In this document: one piece after another, positions 9,059-17,145 of the stretch | Layout: the number at the start of each line of letters is the position of its first letter | How positions within the stretch are numbered: position 1 is the stretch's first letter | Source: an uncultured Oscillospiraceae bacterium | Lineage (GTDB): Bacteria > Bacillota > Clostridia > Oscillospirales > Oscillospiraceae | Reading direction: 5' to 3' | Length of the DNA: 31,139 nt | Assembly (NCBI GenBank): GCA_900758315.1 | Contig: CAAERF010000386.1 | Location: 1-31,139, forward strand | Notes under the pieces: generated by a model | Told to the model about the DNA's origin: nothing | The model's input: only the letters and a program-made list of their open reading frames with translations | Database searches by the model: none | Position numbers and translations under genes: made by a program

Positions 9059-9095
9059 GGAAGGGCAAAGCGCGTTCTTTGCCCTTCCCTTCTGT
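9059..9095 (+). terminator. Hairpin terminator after the NSS transporter
   Basis: GGAAGGGCAAAG (9059-9070), loop CGCGTT, CTTTGCCCTTCC (9077-9088): a perfect 12-bp stem, then CTTCTGT. The T-tract is poor, so some read-through into the LysR gene is possible. Confidence 0.75.
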
Positions 9096-9126
9096 AAGGC
9101 GGCACATTTTAATATGAGGAACTGCT

Positions 9127-10005
9127 ATGAATATCGCGAAATACCAGGCCTTTCTGTGCGCGGCGGAGCTGGGCAGCTTTACCAAAGCCGCAGAGAAGCT
9201 GGGCTATACCCAATCGGGCCTCACCCACATGATGAACAGCCTGGAAGAGGAAATCGGATTTCCTCTGCTCCGGCGTGGGTATTTTGGGGTTCGGCTGACC
9301 CCCAACGGCACCCAGCTGCTGCCCAAAATTCAGGAGCTGGTAAAAACCAGTGACGAACTGGAGGCCATGATTGATGACCTGCGTCAAAACGGCTGCGAAG
9401 TCCTGCGCATCGGTTCCTTCTCCAGCATGACCCTTCACTGGCTTCCCTCCATCGTGCAGCAGTACAACCGGGACTTTCCCAATGTCCGGGTGGAGCTGAC
9501 CTCCAGCTCGGTGGATGAGCTGTATGACGGGCTCCGCAGCGATCAATTTGACCTGGTTTTTATCAGCAAAAACGAAAAGATGTCCACCGACTGGATCCCC
9601 CTGTGGGAGGATCAGCTGCTGGCCATCTTTCCCAAAACCTTTCCGCTGAAACACAACGACGCCGTTCCGCTGGAGGACTTCAACGGTCAGAGCTTTCTCA
9701 TGCCCGGCCTGGGATTTAATCTGGATATTCTCCGCATTTTCAAACAGCGGAATATCTCTCCCGACATCATCTCAACCTCTCTGGACGATCCCTTCATCCT
9801 GTCCATGGTAGAGCATGAGCTGGGCGTCAGCATCCTCTCGGAACTGATTTTGAAAAAACGCACCAATGACGTTATCGCTCTGCCGCTGGACCCACCCGCT
9901 TTTCGCTATCTGGGTATCGCCGTCCTTCCCAACCGGAGACGGGAACCGCACATCCAGCAGTTTATCCGTTACGCCAAGGGTTTTGCGGAACAATTTCACA
10001 TCTGA
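9127..10005 (+). CDS. LysR-family transcriptional regulator
   Basis: The 292-aa protein has the N-terminal winged helix-turn-helix of LysR regulators: FLCAAELGSFTKAAEKLGYTQSGLTHMMNSLEEEIGFPLLRR (residues about 9-50), then a linker helix and a periplasmic-binding-like effector domain beginning near VLRIGSFSSMTLHWLP. The recognition helix has QSGLTHMMNSLE where most members have QPAVS.QI..LE. GAGGAA (9116-9121) precedes the ATG by 5 nt. It lies 91 nt after the NSS transporter, on the same strand, rather than divergent as is common for LysR and target; control of the transporter is therefore only a guess. Confidence 0.93.
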   Translation: MNIAKYQAFLCAAELGSFTKAAEKLGYTQSGLTHMMNSLEEEIGFPLLRRGYFGVRLTPNGTQLLPKIQELVKTSDELEAMIDDLRQNGCEVLRIGSFSSMTLHWLPSIVQQYNRDFPNVRVELTSSSVDELYDGLRSDQFDLVFISKNEKMSTDWIPLWEDQLLAIFPKTFPLKHNDAVPLEDFNGQSFLMPGLGFNLDILRIFKQRNISPDIISTSLDDPFILSMVEHELGVSILSELILKKRTNDVIALPLDPPAFRYLGIAVLPNRRREPHIQQFIRYAKGFAEQFHI

Positions 10006-10015
10006 TCTTTTTAAC

Positions 10016-10054
10016 GGGCATCCTGACTCAGAAGCTGTCGGGATGTCCTTTTTT
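10016..10054 (+). terminator. Rho-independent terminator after the LysR gene
   Basis: GGGCATCCTGAC (10016-10027) pairs with GTCGGGATGTCC (10037-10048) over 12 bp with two G-U pairs, then six T. Confidence 0.9.
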
Positions 10055-10067
10055 GCTGCTCCCATAG

Positions 10068-10106
10068 AAAAGCGGCCAGAAACCCGCCAAAGCAGGTTCC
10101 TGGCCG
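10068..10106 (-). terminator. Terminator of the RND exporter/lipoprotein operon
   Basis: On the minus strand CGGCCAGGAACC, a short loop and GGTTTCTGGCCG form a 12-bp stem followed by CTTTT. It faces the LysR terminator; the two operons converge here. Confidence 0.8.
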
Positions 10107-10111
10107 TTCCC

Positions 10112-12445
10112 TTATTCGCCGATGGAATCGGTTTTATAGATAAACTTGGTGGAGCAGTCCATGTCCTTGACGTTGCCGCCGTAGGACTGGTACGAGTCCG
10201 CGTAGTCCTGGATAGCTTTCAGCCGGTCCACGATGCCGGTCAGGTCGCTGTCCATCAGGCCGGTGAGCTTCTGGATGCCCTCCTTGTCGAACTCCGCCAT
10301 GCCCTCTGCCAGGTCGTTGGAGCCGTCCAGCAGCTGGCCGATCCCGTCGATCAGGGCACTGACGCCTTCGGACAGCTCGCCGGTCCCGTCAGACAGCTGA
10401 CCCAGGTAGCCGGAGAGACTGCCCGCGCCGTTGGCCAGCTCCGCCGTGCCATCCGCCAGACTGCCTGCGCCGTCAGACAGCTCATTGGTGCCGTCGGCCA
10501 GCTGGCCCATGCTGTCGGAGAGGGTGTTGCTGGCCTCATCCAGCTTGTTGACGCCTTCTACCAGCGTGCCACTCTGGCTGTTGAGCTGGTTCAGGCCGTC
10601 AATCAGGGCGTTCAGGTTGGAGCCGTTGTTGCCGGAGACCATGGTGTCGATTCCGCTTTCAATGGCCTGGGCACCGGCGGCAATCTGGTTGGCACCGTCC
10701 GCCAGACTGACTGAGCCGTCGGCAATCTTGCCCGCGTAGGTGGAGATGGTCGACGCGCCGTTCTCGATGCTGGACAAGCCGCCTTGCAGTGTGTTATCGC
10801 CACTGCTGGTCAGGGCACTGTAGACTCCATCCTGGTACTGGAGACTGCCCTGCAGTTCCTTGATAATGGTTGCATAAGTGGATTTCATCTCATCCGTAGC
10901 ACCCTCTGCATTGCTCAGCTGCTGAAGCTGACTGATAGCCAGCTTGATGTAATCCTCCGAGCAGTCGGCGTCATCAGATGCGTTTTTCAAGTTGGATGCC
11001 GCCTGAGTCAGACTGCTGGAGATGGCCTGAGCACCGCTCTTGATCTGCTCCGCGCCAGACTGGATGCCCACAGCAGCTTCATAGATGCTGGTCCCATCGC
11101 TGTTCTTCAGACTGCTGGACAGCTGTTTTGCGCCCTGCTCAATGGACATGGCACCGGTATAAATCGTGTTGCCCGTGCTCTTCTTGTCACCCAGCGCAGT
11201 TTTGATTCCCTTGGCGCCATTGAGCAGCTGGGCCGCCGCGTCAGGCAGGCCGGCAACGCTGTTCGCCAGCGTGTCCATATTGGACGCGATCTGAGAGGAT
11301 CCGTCACTGATTTTCCCCGCCGCACTGGCCGCGGAGTTTGCGCCCTCCTTCACCTGATTGGCGCCACTGTTGACCTGGTCCGCACCGTTTTTCAGGGTGT
11401 CGGAGCCCTTGGCAATCTCCTTGGTGGAGTCGTCCAGGGTATTCACACCATCGGCCAGATCGCCGCTTTTCTCGTCCAGCTCTCCTACGCCGTCAGCCAG
11501 GTCCTGACTGCCGTCTACCAGCTTTTCAGAGGCCTCGCCCAACTCCTCCAGAGAATCCTTCAGGCCATCCACACTGTCCACGTCGTCCAGATTCAGCTCC
11601 TCCAGTGCGCTGTTTGTAGCCACGGTCACAGTGGTCAGCAGGGAGAAGTCGGTGACATCCGCCGTGATGGTCACCTGCTCCGGAAGATCCAGGTCGATGG
11701 CCTTGCCGTCCTCGTCCTTCAGGTCGTTCAGACCCAGGCTCTCGCTGAGGCCGGGCATCGCCAGTCCCACCGCAATCTGCTTATCGCCGCTGTTGACCAC
11801 CTTGCCGTTGGTCACTTCCACATTCGTGGCCTTCTCCCCGTCCAGCACCAGACCGGAGACCATCAGGAAGGGCTGATAAATGGTGACCTGCTCTCCGTTG
11901 ATCTTCTGTTTTTTGGCCGTGTTGTTCTTGTAATCGAATTGAATGGTCAGCTTGCCGGAGGCGCCGTCCAGCTTTTCCGCCGTCACCGGCTTGCCGTCCA
12001 ATTTATAGGTGACGGTCACATCCACCGGCAGCTGAGCGGTGCTGGTGCCCTGGTAGTAGATGTCCTTGCCCTTGGCGTTCCAAGTCAGGGTATCACCGCT
12101 GCCTTTGGTGTAATCCTCGTCCCCTTTGACGTTTTCGATGTCGTTCAGGCGGGACGCATCCCGGATGGTATCCGCGCCGTCGCCGTTTTTCAGCCACTCG
12201 CTGACAATCACCTGATCCGGCTTGCCGTTGGGGTCCGCGATCACGTAGACCGTCTCCTCCTTGCCGTCGGTGTCACTGTGGCCCAGCAGCTGCTCCGCCG
12301 CCGTGGTCACCGCGCCAGACGCAGTATCCTGCGCCGAGCTGCTCTCGGACCCGTCACTGGAATCCGCATTCCCACTGCCGCAGCCCGCCAGCGTGGAGGC
12401 CAGCATCATACACGCCACAGCCAGTGCCAACAATCTTTTCTTCAT
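10112..12445 (-). CDS. Large lipoprotein with xxxLxxG heptad repeats (YhgE/Pip-like repeat)
   Basis: The 777-aa product starts with a lipoprotein signal (MKKRLLALAVACMMLASTLAGC, Cys22) and a Ser/Asp-rich linker. Residues about 30-280 look like beta-rich domains. From about 290 to 735 it is a long run of heptads of the type LADGVGEL / LSDGAGSLADGTAEL, the xxxLxxG repeat (TIGR03057) also seen in YhgE/Pip proteins, with an Ala/Ser-rich middle. No C-terminal membrane helix follows, unlike YhgE, so it is tethered only by lipid. AAGGAGG (12455-12461) overlaps the stop of the upstream exporter gene, so both are translated from one mRNA. It is probably an extracellular accessory of the MMPL-type exporter; its cargo is unknown. 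Confidence 0.9.
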   Translation of the reverse strand: MKKRLLALAVACMMLASTLAGCGSGNADSSDGSESSSAQDTASGAVTTAAEQLLGHSDTDGKEETVYVIADPNGKPDQVIVSEWLKNGDGADTIRDASRLNDIENVKGDEDYTKGSGDTLTWNAKGKDIYYQGTSTAQLPVDVTVTYKLDGKPVTAEKLDGASGKLTIQFDYKNNTAKKQKINGEQVTIYQPFLMVSGLVLDGEKATNVEVTNGKVVNSGDKQIAVGLAMPGLSESLGLNDLKDEDGKAIDLDLPEQVTITADVTDFSLLTTVTVATNSALEELNLDDVDSVDGLKDSLEELGEASEKLVDGSQDLADGVGELDEKSGDLADGVNTLDDSTKEIAKGSDTLKNGADQVNSGANQVKEGANSAASAAGKISDGSSQIASNMDTLANSVAGLPDAAAQLLNGAKGIKTALGDKKSTGNTIYTGAMSIEQGAKQLSSSLKNSDGTSIYEAAVGIQSGAEQIKSGAQAISSSLTQAASNLKNASDDADCSEDYIKLAISQLQQLSNAEGATDEMKSTYATIIKELQGSLQYQDGVYSALTSSGDNTLQGGLSSIENGASTISTYAGKIADGSVSLADGANQIAAGAQAIESGIDTMVSGNNGSNLNALIDGLNQLNSQSGTLVEGVNKLDEASNTLSDSMGQLADGTNELSDGAGSLADGTAELANGAGSLSGYLGQLSDGTGELSEGVSALIDGIGQLLDGSNDLAEGMAEFDKEGIQKLTGLMDSDLTGIVDRLKAIQDYADSYQSYGGNVKDMDCSTKFIYKTDSIGE

Positions 12446-12459
12446 CTCAAGGTCCCTCC

Positions 12460-14538
12460 TTAGACATCCACCGTCTTGCGTAAGCCGAGGGTGGTTTTAC
12501 AGATGAGCTTGTCAAACAGCATAAACATACTGGGCAGGAAGAGAATGACCACGACCATACTGATGATCGCACCTCGGGCCATCAGCAGGCACAGGGAACC
12601 GATCAGGTCCACGTCGGAGTAGATGCCCACACCGATGGTGGCGGCAAAGAACCCCAGGGCGCTGGAGATCACCGAGTGAATGGAGGTGCTCAGCGCAGTC
12701 TGGACTGCCTCCTGCTTGGAGCGCCCTTCCATCCGCTCCCGCTTGTACCGGGTGGTCATCAGGATGGCGTAGTCCACCGTGGCGCCCAGTTGGATGGTGC
12801 CGATACAGATGGAGGCGATAAAGGGCAGCGTAGTGCCCGTATAGTAGGCCAGCGACATGTTGATGAAGATGGCCAGCTCGATCACCGCCACCAGAATGAT
12901 GGGAAGTGAGATGGACCGCAACACCAGCAGAATAATCACAAAGATGGCCACAATGGAGACGGCGCTGACCACCATAAAGTCGTGGTCGGTGATGGTGATC
13001 AGGTCCCGGGTACAGGGCGCCTCACCGATGAGCATGCCTCCCGGGTCGTAGGACTTCACAATTTTCTCGAGTTCATTGCACTGGGCATTGACCTCGTCGG
13101 TGGCCACCTCATACTGAGAGCTGATCATCAGCAGCTGATAGCCGCTGCTCTCCAGCTTCTCCCGGGCCACATCCGGAATCAATTTATCCGGTACCAGTGG
13201 TCCGGTAAGGGAGTTCAGCCCCAGGGCAAAGTTGATACCGTCCACCGATTCCATCTCGCTGAGCATGGCCTTGACCTCTTTCTGGGACAGGTCGGAGCGG
13301 CAGAGTACCATTTCCACCGAACTCATGTCAAACTTCTCATTGAGCACCTGGTTCGCCTGAACCGAGGGAAGCGAATCAGGCAGGCTGTTGTCCAGCTTGT
13401 AGTACACATTGTAGTTGGCGTTGCCGTACATTGCCGGAATCCACAGCAGCAGCATCACAATGGCAAACAGCTTATAGTGCTTCTGGACAAAGCTGCTGAC
13501 GCCACCGGTCCGCAGCTGGAAGGTCCGGTGGGCGGTTTTCCAGATGGCCTTGTCAAAGACCAGGATCAAAGAGGGCAGGACGGTGACGCAGCAGAGCACG
13601 CCCAGCACAACTCCCTTGGCCATCACAACGCCCAGATCCAGTCCCAACGTGAAGCTCATAAAGCACAGGGCGATGAAGCCGGCGATGGTGGTCAGAGAGG
13701 ACCCGGTCACTGAGGTGATGGTGGCCGCAATTGCGTGGGCCATCGCCTCTTTTTTATCCGGATAGAGCCCCATCTGCTCCTTATAGCTGCCCCACAGAAA
13801 GATGGAGTAGTCCATGGTCACGCCCAACTGGAGCACTGCCACCAGCGCCATGGTGATGAAGGAGATCTCTCCCTTGATGAAGTTGGTGCCCAGATTGTAG
13901 ATAATCGCCATGCCGATACTGAGCATAAAGAGGACCGGGATCATAAAGGAATCCATGGTCACCGCCAGCACTAGACAGCAGAGCAACGCCGCAATGATGA
14001 CGTAGACCGGCATCTCCTGCTCCACCAGATTTTTGGTGTCTGTGACGATGGCGGACATGCTGGACAGGAAGCAGTGCTCTCCGGACAGGGTCCGGATGGC
14101 CGCAATGGCGTCCATGGTCTCATCAGCAGAGGTAGTGGTGTCAAAGAAGATGGCCATCAGGGTGGCGTCCCCATCCGCGGAGTTGAACACCTCCCGGATG
14201 CTGTCCGGTAGCACCTCCACCGGGACGGACAGGTCTGCCACCGAGTCGTACCAGATCACATCCTCCACATGGTCCACCTGTTCCAGGTCGGCTTTCAGCG
14301 ACGCCACATCCTTGTATTCCATGCCCTCGCAGACAAAGAGGGCGTAGGCGCCCTTCCCGAACTCATCCATCAGGATATCCTGGCCCTGCATGGTATCAAT
14401 GTCATCCGGCAGGTAGTAGAGGATGTCGTAATTGATCCGGGTGTTGAAAAAGCCTATGGCGGCGGGAATCAACAGCAGGACACTGAGGATGAGGATCGGT
14501 ATGCGCAGTTTTACGATTTTTTCACCGAATTTCAGCAC
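12460..14538 (-). CDS. RND superfamily exporter, MMPL type
   Basis: The 692-aa membrane protein has two related halves, each with one helix, an extracellular domain and a group of five helices. Each half has the paired Asp-Tyr of the proton relay: VTMDYSIFLWGSYKEQ (Asp243) and ATVDYAILMTTRYKRE (Asp589). Exporters of this type move lipids or hydrophobic compounds using the proton gradient. The GTG at 14538 is chosen because GGAAGGAAGGAG lies 5 nt upstream and the frame then opens with MLKFGEKIVKLRIPI; the longer open frame back to 15105 runs through the promoter and the divergent regulator and is not real. It is followed directly by the heptad-repeat lipoprotein. Confidence 0.94.
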   Translation of the reverse strand: MLKFGEKIVKLRIPILILSVLLLIPAAIGFFNTRINYDILYYLPDDIDTMQGQDILMDEFGKGAYALFVCEGMEYKDVASLKADLEQVDHVEDVIWYDSVADLSVPVEVLPDSIREVFNSADGDATLMAIFFDTTTSADETMDAIAAIRTLSGEHCFLSSMSAIVTDTKNLVEQEMPVYVIIAALLCCLVLAVTMDSFMIPVLFMLSIGMAIIYNLGTNFIKGEISFITMALVAVLQLGVTMDYSIFLWGSYKEQMGLYPDKKEAMAHAIAATITSVTGSSLTTIAGFIALCFMSFTLGLDLGVVMAKGVVLGVLCCVTVLPSLILVFDKAIWKTAHRTFQLRTGGVSSFVQKHYKLFAIVMLLLWIPAMYGNANYNVYYKLDNSLPDSLPSVQANQVLNEKFDMSSVEMVLCRSDLSQKEVKAMLSEMESVDGINFALGLNSLTGPLVPDKLIPDVAREKLESSGYQLLMISSQYEVATDEVNAQCNELEKIVKSYDPGGMLIGEAPCTRDLITITDHDFMVVSAVSIVAIFVIILLVLRSISLPIILVAVIELAIFINMSLAYYTGTTLPFIASICIGTIQLGATVDYAILMTTRYKRERMEGRSKQEAVQTALSTSIHSVISSALGFFAATIGVGIYSDVDLIGSLCLLMARGAIISMVVVILFLPSMFMLFDKLICKTTLGLRKTVDV

Positions 14539-14555
14539 AACGGCTCCTTCCTTCC

Positions 14556-14577
14556 ATTCTGACCAACGGTCATTTTT
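14556..14577 (-). promoter_or_regulatory. Candidate TetR operator 1 (downstream of exporter promoter)
   Basis: On the minus strand it reads AAAAATGACC-GTTG-GTCAGA. The core TGACCAACGGTCA (14560-14572, plus strand) is a perfect 5-3-5 inverted repeat. It lies just after the predicted start of the exporter transcript (about 14582), where a bound repressor would block elongation. Confidence 0.7.
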
Positions 14578-14588
14578 TGAGCAAACAC

Positions 14589-14617
14589 AGTCTACTACAA
14601 AGGCGCGGGAGATGCAA
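14589..14617 (-). promoter_or_regulatory. Promoter of the RND exporter operon
   Basis: Minus strand TTGCAT (14617-14612), 17-nt spacer, TAGACT (14594-14589). The transcript would start near 14582 and the GTG start is about 44 nt downstream. Confidence 0.75.
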
Positions 14618-14621
14618 TAAG

Positions 14622-14643
14622 AAAAATGACCAAAAGTCAGATT
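14622..14643 (+). promoter_or_regulatory. Candidate TetR operator 2 (upstream of exporter -35)
   Basis: Plus strand AAAAATGACC-AAAA-GTCAGA. It matches operator 1 in opposite orientation at all but the four central bases and one flank. It sits 5 bp upstream of the exporter -35 box and 26 bp upstream of the tetR -35 box. Confidence 0.7.
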
Positions 14644-14668
14644 TTTCTGAAAATTCCCCTTTGCCCGC

Positions 14669-14697
14669 TTGAATCGCGCCGCGTTCCGGGCTATACT
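14669..14697 (+). promoter_or_regulatory. Promoter of the tetR gene
   Basis: TTGAAT (14669-14674), 17-nt spacer, TATACT (14692-14697). Its place rules out the in-frame ATG at 14626 as the regulator's start. Confidence 0.8.
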
Positions 14698-14730
14698 AAA
14701 GGCACTCCACCCGGAAAGGAAGGTAGCTCT

Positions 14731-15321
14731 GTGGGCACTTTGACGCAAAAAAAAGAGGCCAAACGCCAGCGTCTGCTGGACGCCGCCTACAGCCTGTTTC
14801 AGAAAAAGGGCGCCGCCAGCACCACCATTGACGACATCGCAAAGGAGGCAAAGGTGGCCAAAGGGACCTTTTATCTCTACTTTCACGATAAAAACGCCCT
14901 TTTGGACGCCCTGGTGTTCAACATCTGCCACAAGGTCTTTCGGGACGCCTGTGAGAACATGGACGAGCACCGGTCGGACAATCTGGCGGACAACGTCATC
15001 CATGTGGTGGACTATATCATCGAGTACTTCAAACGGGATCCTCTGACCCTCTCCGTGGTCTGCCGCAACTTCGGCTGGAAGCCGGTTCTGGAGGTAGAGC
15101 TCCACGAGTCCGAGGATCCCTTCTTAAAACGCATCCTCCTGGCCCTGAAAAACAGCCCCGAGATGAAAGGACGGACGGAATCAGAGGTGATCAACCTGGT
15201 ATATGTGCTGATGGAGATGGCCGGGTCCGTCTGCTACGCCTCTATCATCGAGCACGCACCCGATGACATCGACAATATGAAGCCAGTACTCTATGAGGTC
15301 ATCCGGAAGAGCCTTTCTTAA
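14731..15321 (+). CDS. TetR/AcrR-family repressor of the RND exporter operon
   Basis: The 196-aa protein has a TetR helix-turn-helix at the N-terminus: KRQRLLDAAYSLFQKKGAASTTIDDIAKEAKVAKGTFYLYFHDKNALLDAL (about residues 11-61). The rest is a helical ligand-binding domain with no recognisable subfamily. The GTG start at 14731 has AAGGAAGG (14716-14723) 7 nt upstream and lies after a strong promoter; the upstream ATG at 14626 would add 35 untypical residues. It is divergent from the exporter, and two copies of one inverted-repeat site flank the exporter promoter, so it most likely represses that operon until a toxic or lipid-like compound binds. Confidence 0.92.
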   Translation: MGTLTQKKEAKRQRLLDAAYSLFQKKGAASTTIDDIAKEAKVAKGTFYLYFHDKNALLDALVFNICHKVFRDACENMDEHRSDNLADNVIHVVDYIIEYFKRDPLTLSVVCRNFGWKPVLEVELHESEDPFLKRILLALKNSPEMKGRTESEVINLVYVLMEMAGSVCYASIIEHAPDDIDNMKPVLYEVIRKSLS

Positions 15322-15325
15322 CCGC

Positions 15326-15363
15326 AAAAACGGGACAGCCCCACCTGGAGCTGTCCCGTTTTT
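15326..15363. terminator. Bidirectional terminator between tetR and srtB
   Basis: AAAAACGGGACAGC (15326-15339) and GCTGTCCCGTTTTT (15350-15363) pair over the whole length, with a 10-nt loop. It has a T-tract on either strand and serves both converging genes. Confidence 0.92.
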
Positions 15364-15377
15364 CTTTCGTTTTCAGA

Positions 15378-16133
15378 TTATACGATGCGCTTGGCCACCA
15401 CCACAAACCGGCCCTCTTCCTTGTGGTAGGCGCAGGTGGACAGAGTCAGCAGCTCGTCGCCGTACTCCGCCGTGACGCCGGTCTGGTACTGGGACAGGCT
15501 GATCACCTGCTCCACAAACTGGTCAAAGTCCGCCTGGTCCTCCGCGTTGATGAAGTCGTAGTAGTGGAAGTGCTCGGTGTCGTCGGCTGCATAGGCCTGT
15601 CCCCGAAACACGGAGAGCACCTGATACTCTCGGTGCTCCCGGATGGTGTCAAAGACAAAGGTCCTGTGGGCCTCATAGAACTCCTTGTCCTCATAGTTTT
15701 GGAGCTTGCCGAACATTTTCCCGCTCTTCATATGGTGTCCGTAGATAATCAGGTTGTCCGACGGCCGCTCCAGGTCGCAGGTCCCGTCCAGAAACAGGGT
15801 GCCGGCAGAGGCCTCCTCGCCGTTAAAATCCCGGTGCAGGTAGTACTCCGGGTCCTCCTTCCGCTGTACCACCGGGTAATTGATGGGCGTGTCCTCAATG
15901 GTCAGCCACCCCACCATGTCGGGGTTTTGGGCATACAGATCCGCGTACCGCACCAGTACCCCGTCCTCGTTCACCGCATAGGGATCCTCGCTCTCATCCA
16001 GCTGTCCCCGCAGGTCAGACACCGTCTGCTCCTGCCGGAACGCGGTCAGATAATAGCTGCCCAGCTGCCAGGTGCTGTAGAGAAACACCCCCGCCAGCGC
16101 CACAAACAGCAGAATCTTGATCGCTTTTTTCAT
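15378..16133 (-). CDS. srtB: Class B sortase
   Basis: The 251-aa membrane-anchored transpeptidase joins proteins with a C-terminal sorting signal to the cell wall or to a pilin-like partner. It has an N-terminal anchor helix (residues about 5-28), then the sortase domain with the catalytic histidine in YGHHMKSG (131-138), the cysteine in LSTCAYH (Cys234) and the arginine in EGRFVVVAKR (Arg242). The LSTC box, the spacing and the two helical inserts fit class B. GAGAGGAAC precedes the ATG at a loose spacing. It is last in an operon with a VTT protein and a hydrolase (31 nt gap). I found no protein with a sorting signal in this window, so its substrate lies elsewhere. Confidence 0.94.
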   Translation of the reverse strand: MKKAIKILLFVALAGVFLYSTWQLGSYYLTAFRQEQTVSDLRGQLDESEDPYAVNEDGVLVRYADLYAQNPDMVGWLTIEDTPINYPVVQRKEDPEYYLHRDFNGEEASAGTLFLDGTCDLERPSDNLIIYGHHMKSGKMFGKLQNYEDKEFYEAHRTFVFDTIREHREYQVLSVFRGQAYAADDTEHFHYYDFINAEDQADFDQFVEQVISLSQYQTGVTAEYGDELLTLSTCAYHKEEGRFVVVAKRIV

Positions 16134-16164
16134 CGTCTTCTCGTTCCTCTCTCCCGCACAGTGC

Positions 16165-17145
16165 TCAGCACAGCTGGCGGTCGTATTTCCGGAACCAGGC
16201 CCGCAGCTTTTCCCGGTATTGATCGCCGCCCAGCAGGTAGCTCTGGATATGCCGGGCGCCCTTCACCAGCAGCAGCTCCTTCTCCGCCTGACAGGCCTGG
16301 TAATTGCGCAGGGTGTTGGATACGGGCACAAACCGGTCCTCGCTCCCGTGGACAAAGAGCACCGGCGTCCGGTTGGTTTTCATGGCCTCCAGCGTGGAGT
16401 AGTCCCGGCAGGAGTATCCGGCCCGGTGGCGGCAGATCCGGTCTGCCACAAACAGGAAGGGCTGCTTAGGCAGGTGCCACCAGTCCCGGAGGGTAGTGGC
16501 AATCTGCTCCTCCGGCGAGAGGAATCCGCAGTCCGCGATGATGCCCCGCACCTGCTCCGGCAGAGCAAATCCAGAGGCCATCAGCACTGTCGCCGCCCCC
16601 TGGGAGCATCCCAGCAGATAGATGGGCAGTTCCGGCTCCCGTTCTTGGAGATAATGAATCCACGCCAGACAGTCATAGCGCTCCAGCACGCCAAAGCCCA
16701 GATATTTGCCTTCGCTTTCCCCGTGACCCCGCTGGTCCACAAAGAGCAGGTTACACCGCTGCTCCTGCAAAAAGAGCCCGAAGGGCACCATATCCCGCTC
16801 CCAGCTGCCCCGCCAGCCGTGGACCAGCAGCACCGTCCGCTCTGCTCCCGGACAGGGCAGGTAGTGCCCCACCAGGCGCAGATTGTCCCTGCTCTGGATG
16901 GCAACCGTCTCAAAGGGCTGCACCCGGCGCCAATGCTCCGCCGCCAGGGCGCCCTCCTGAAGCCGCAGCTGTTCCGGCGTGGGCGGACGGAGCGTCCGCT
17001 TCTTTTTTGGCGGTTTCCGCTGGAACGCCGCCACCATTCCCACCTGAAACAGGTAGCAACAGCTGATGTAGAGCAGCAGGCACAGCACTGCCACCACAGT
17101 CACCACAATCAGGGCGATCTTTGCCGCCATTCCGCTACTTCCCAT
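16165..17145 (-). CDS. Membrane-anchored alpha/beta hydrolase
   Basis: The 326-aa product has one N-terminal membrane helix (residues about 8-35), a basic stretch (KPPKKKR) and an alpha/beta-hydrolase domain. The oxyanion segment is LLVHGWRGS, the nucleophile elbow GCSQG has Ser181, and Asp270 (HGSEDRFVP) and His299 (GARHIQ) complete the triad. It resembles the YcjY/BAAT-like serine hydrolases (COG1073), whose substrates are mostly unknown; an esterase or peptidase acting at the membrane is likely. The ATG follows the stop of the VTT gene directly (TAAATG), with AGAGGAGA upstream. Confidence 0.9.
   Translation of the reverse strand: MGSSGMAAKIALIVVTVVAVLCLLLYISCCYLFQVGMVAAFQRKPPKKKRTLRPPTPEQLRLQEGALAAEHWRRVQPFETVAIQSRDNLRLVGHYLPCPGAERTVLLVHGWRGSWERDMVPFGLFLQEQRCNLLFVDQRGHGESEGKYLGFGVLERYDCLAWIHYLQEREPELPIYLLGCSQGAATVLMASGFALPEQVRGIIADCGFLSPEEQIATTLRDWWHLPKQPFLFVADRICRHRAGYSCRDYSTLEAMKTNRTPVLFVHGSEDRFVPVSNTLRNYQACQAEKELLLVKGARHIQSYLLGGDQYREKLRAWFRKYDRQLC

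Noticed and set aside
10784..12463. 559-codon plus-strand open frame, and other long antisense frames (2482-4680, 7449-9026, 16117-17682, 27734-29302)
   Set aside because: They lie antisense to genes with clear family motifs and result from GC-rich codon usage; no ribosome sites or known domains.
14539..15105. The 881-codon open frame extending the RND exporter upstream to 15105
   Set aside because: This part is antisense to the TetR gene and contains the exporter's promoter and operators; the GTG at 14538 has a proper ribosome site.
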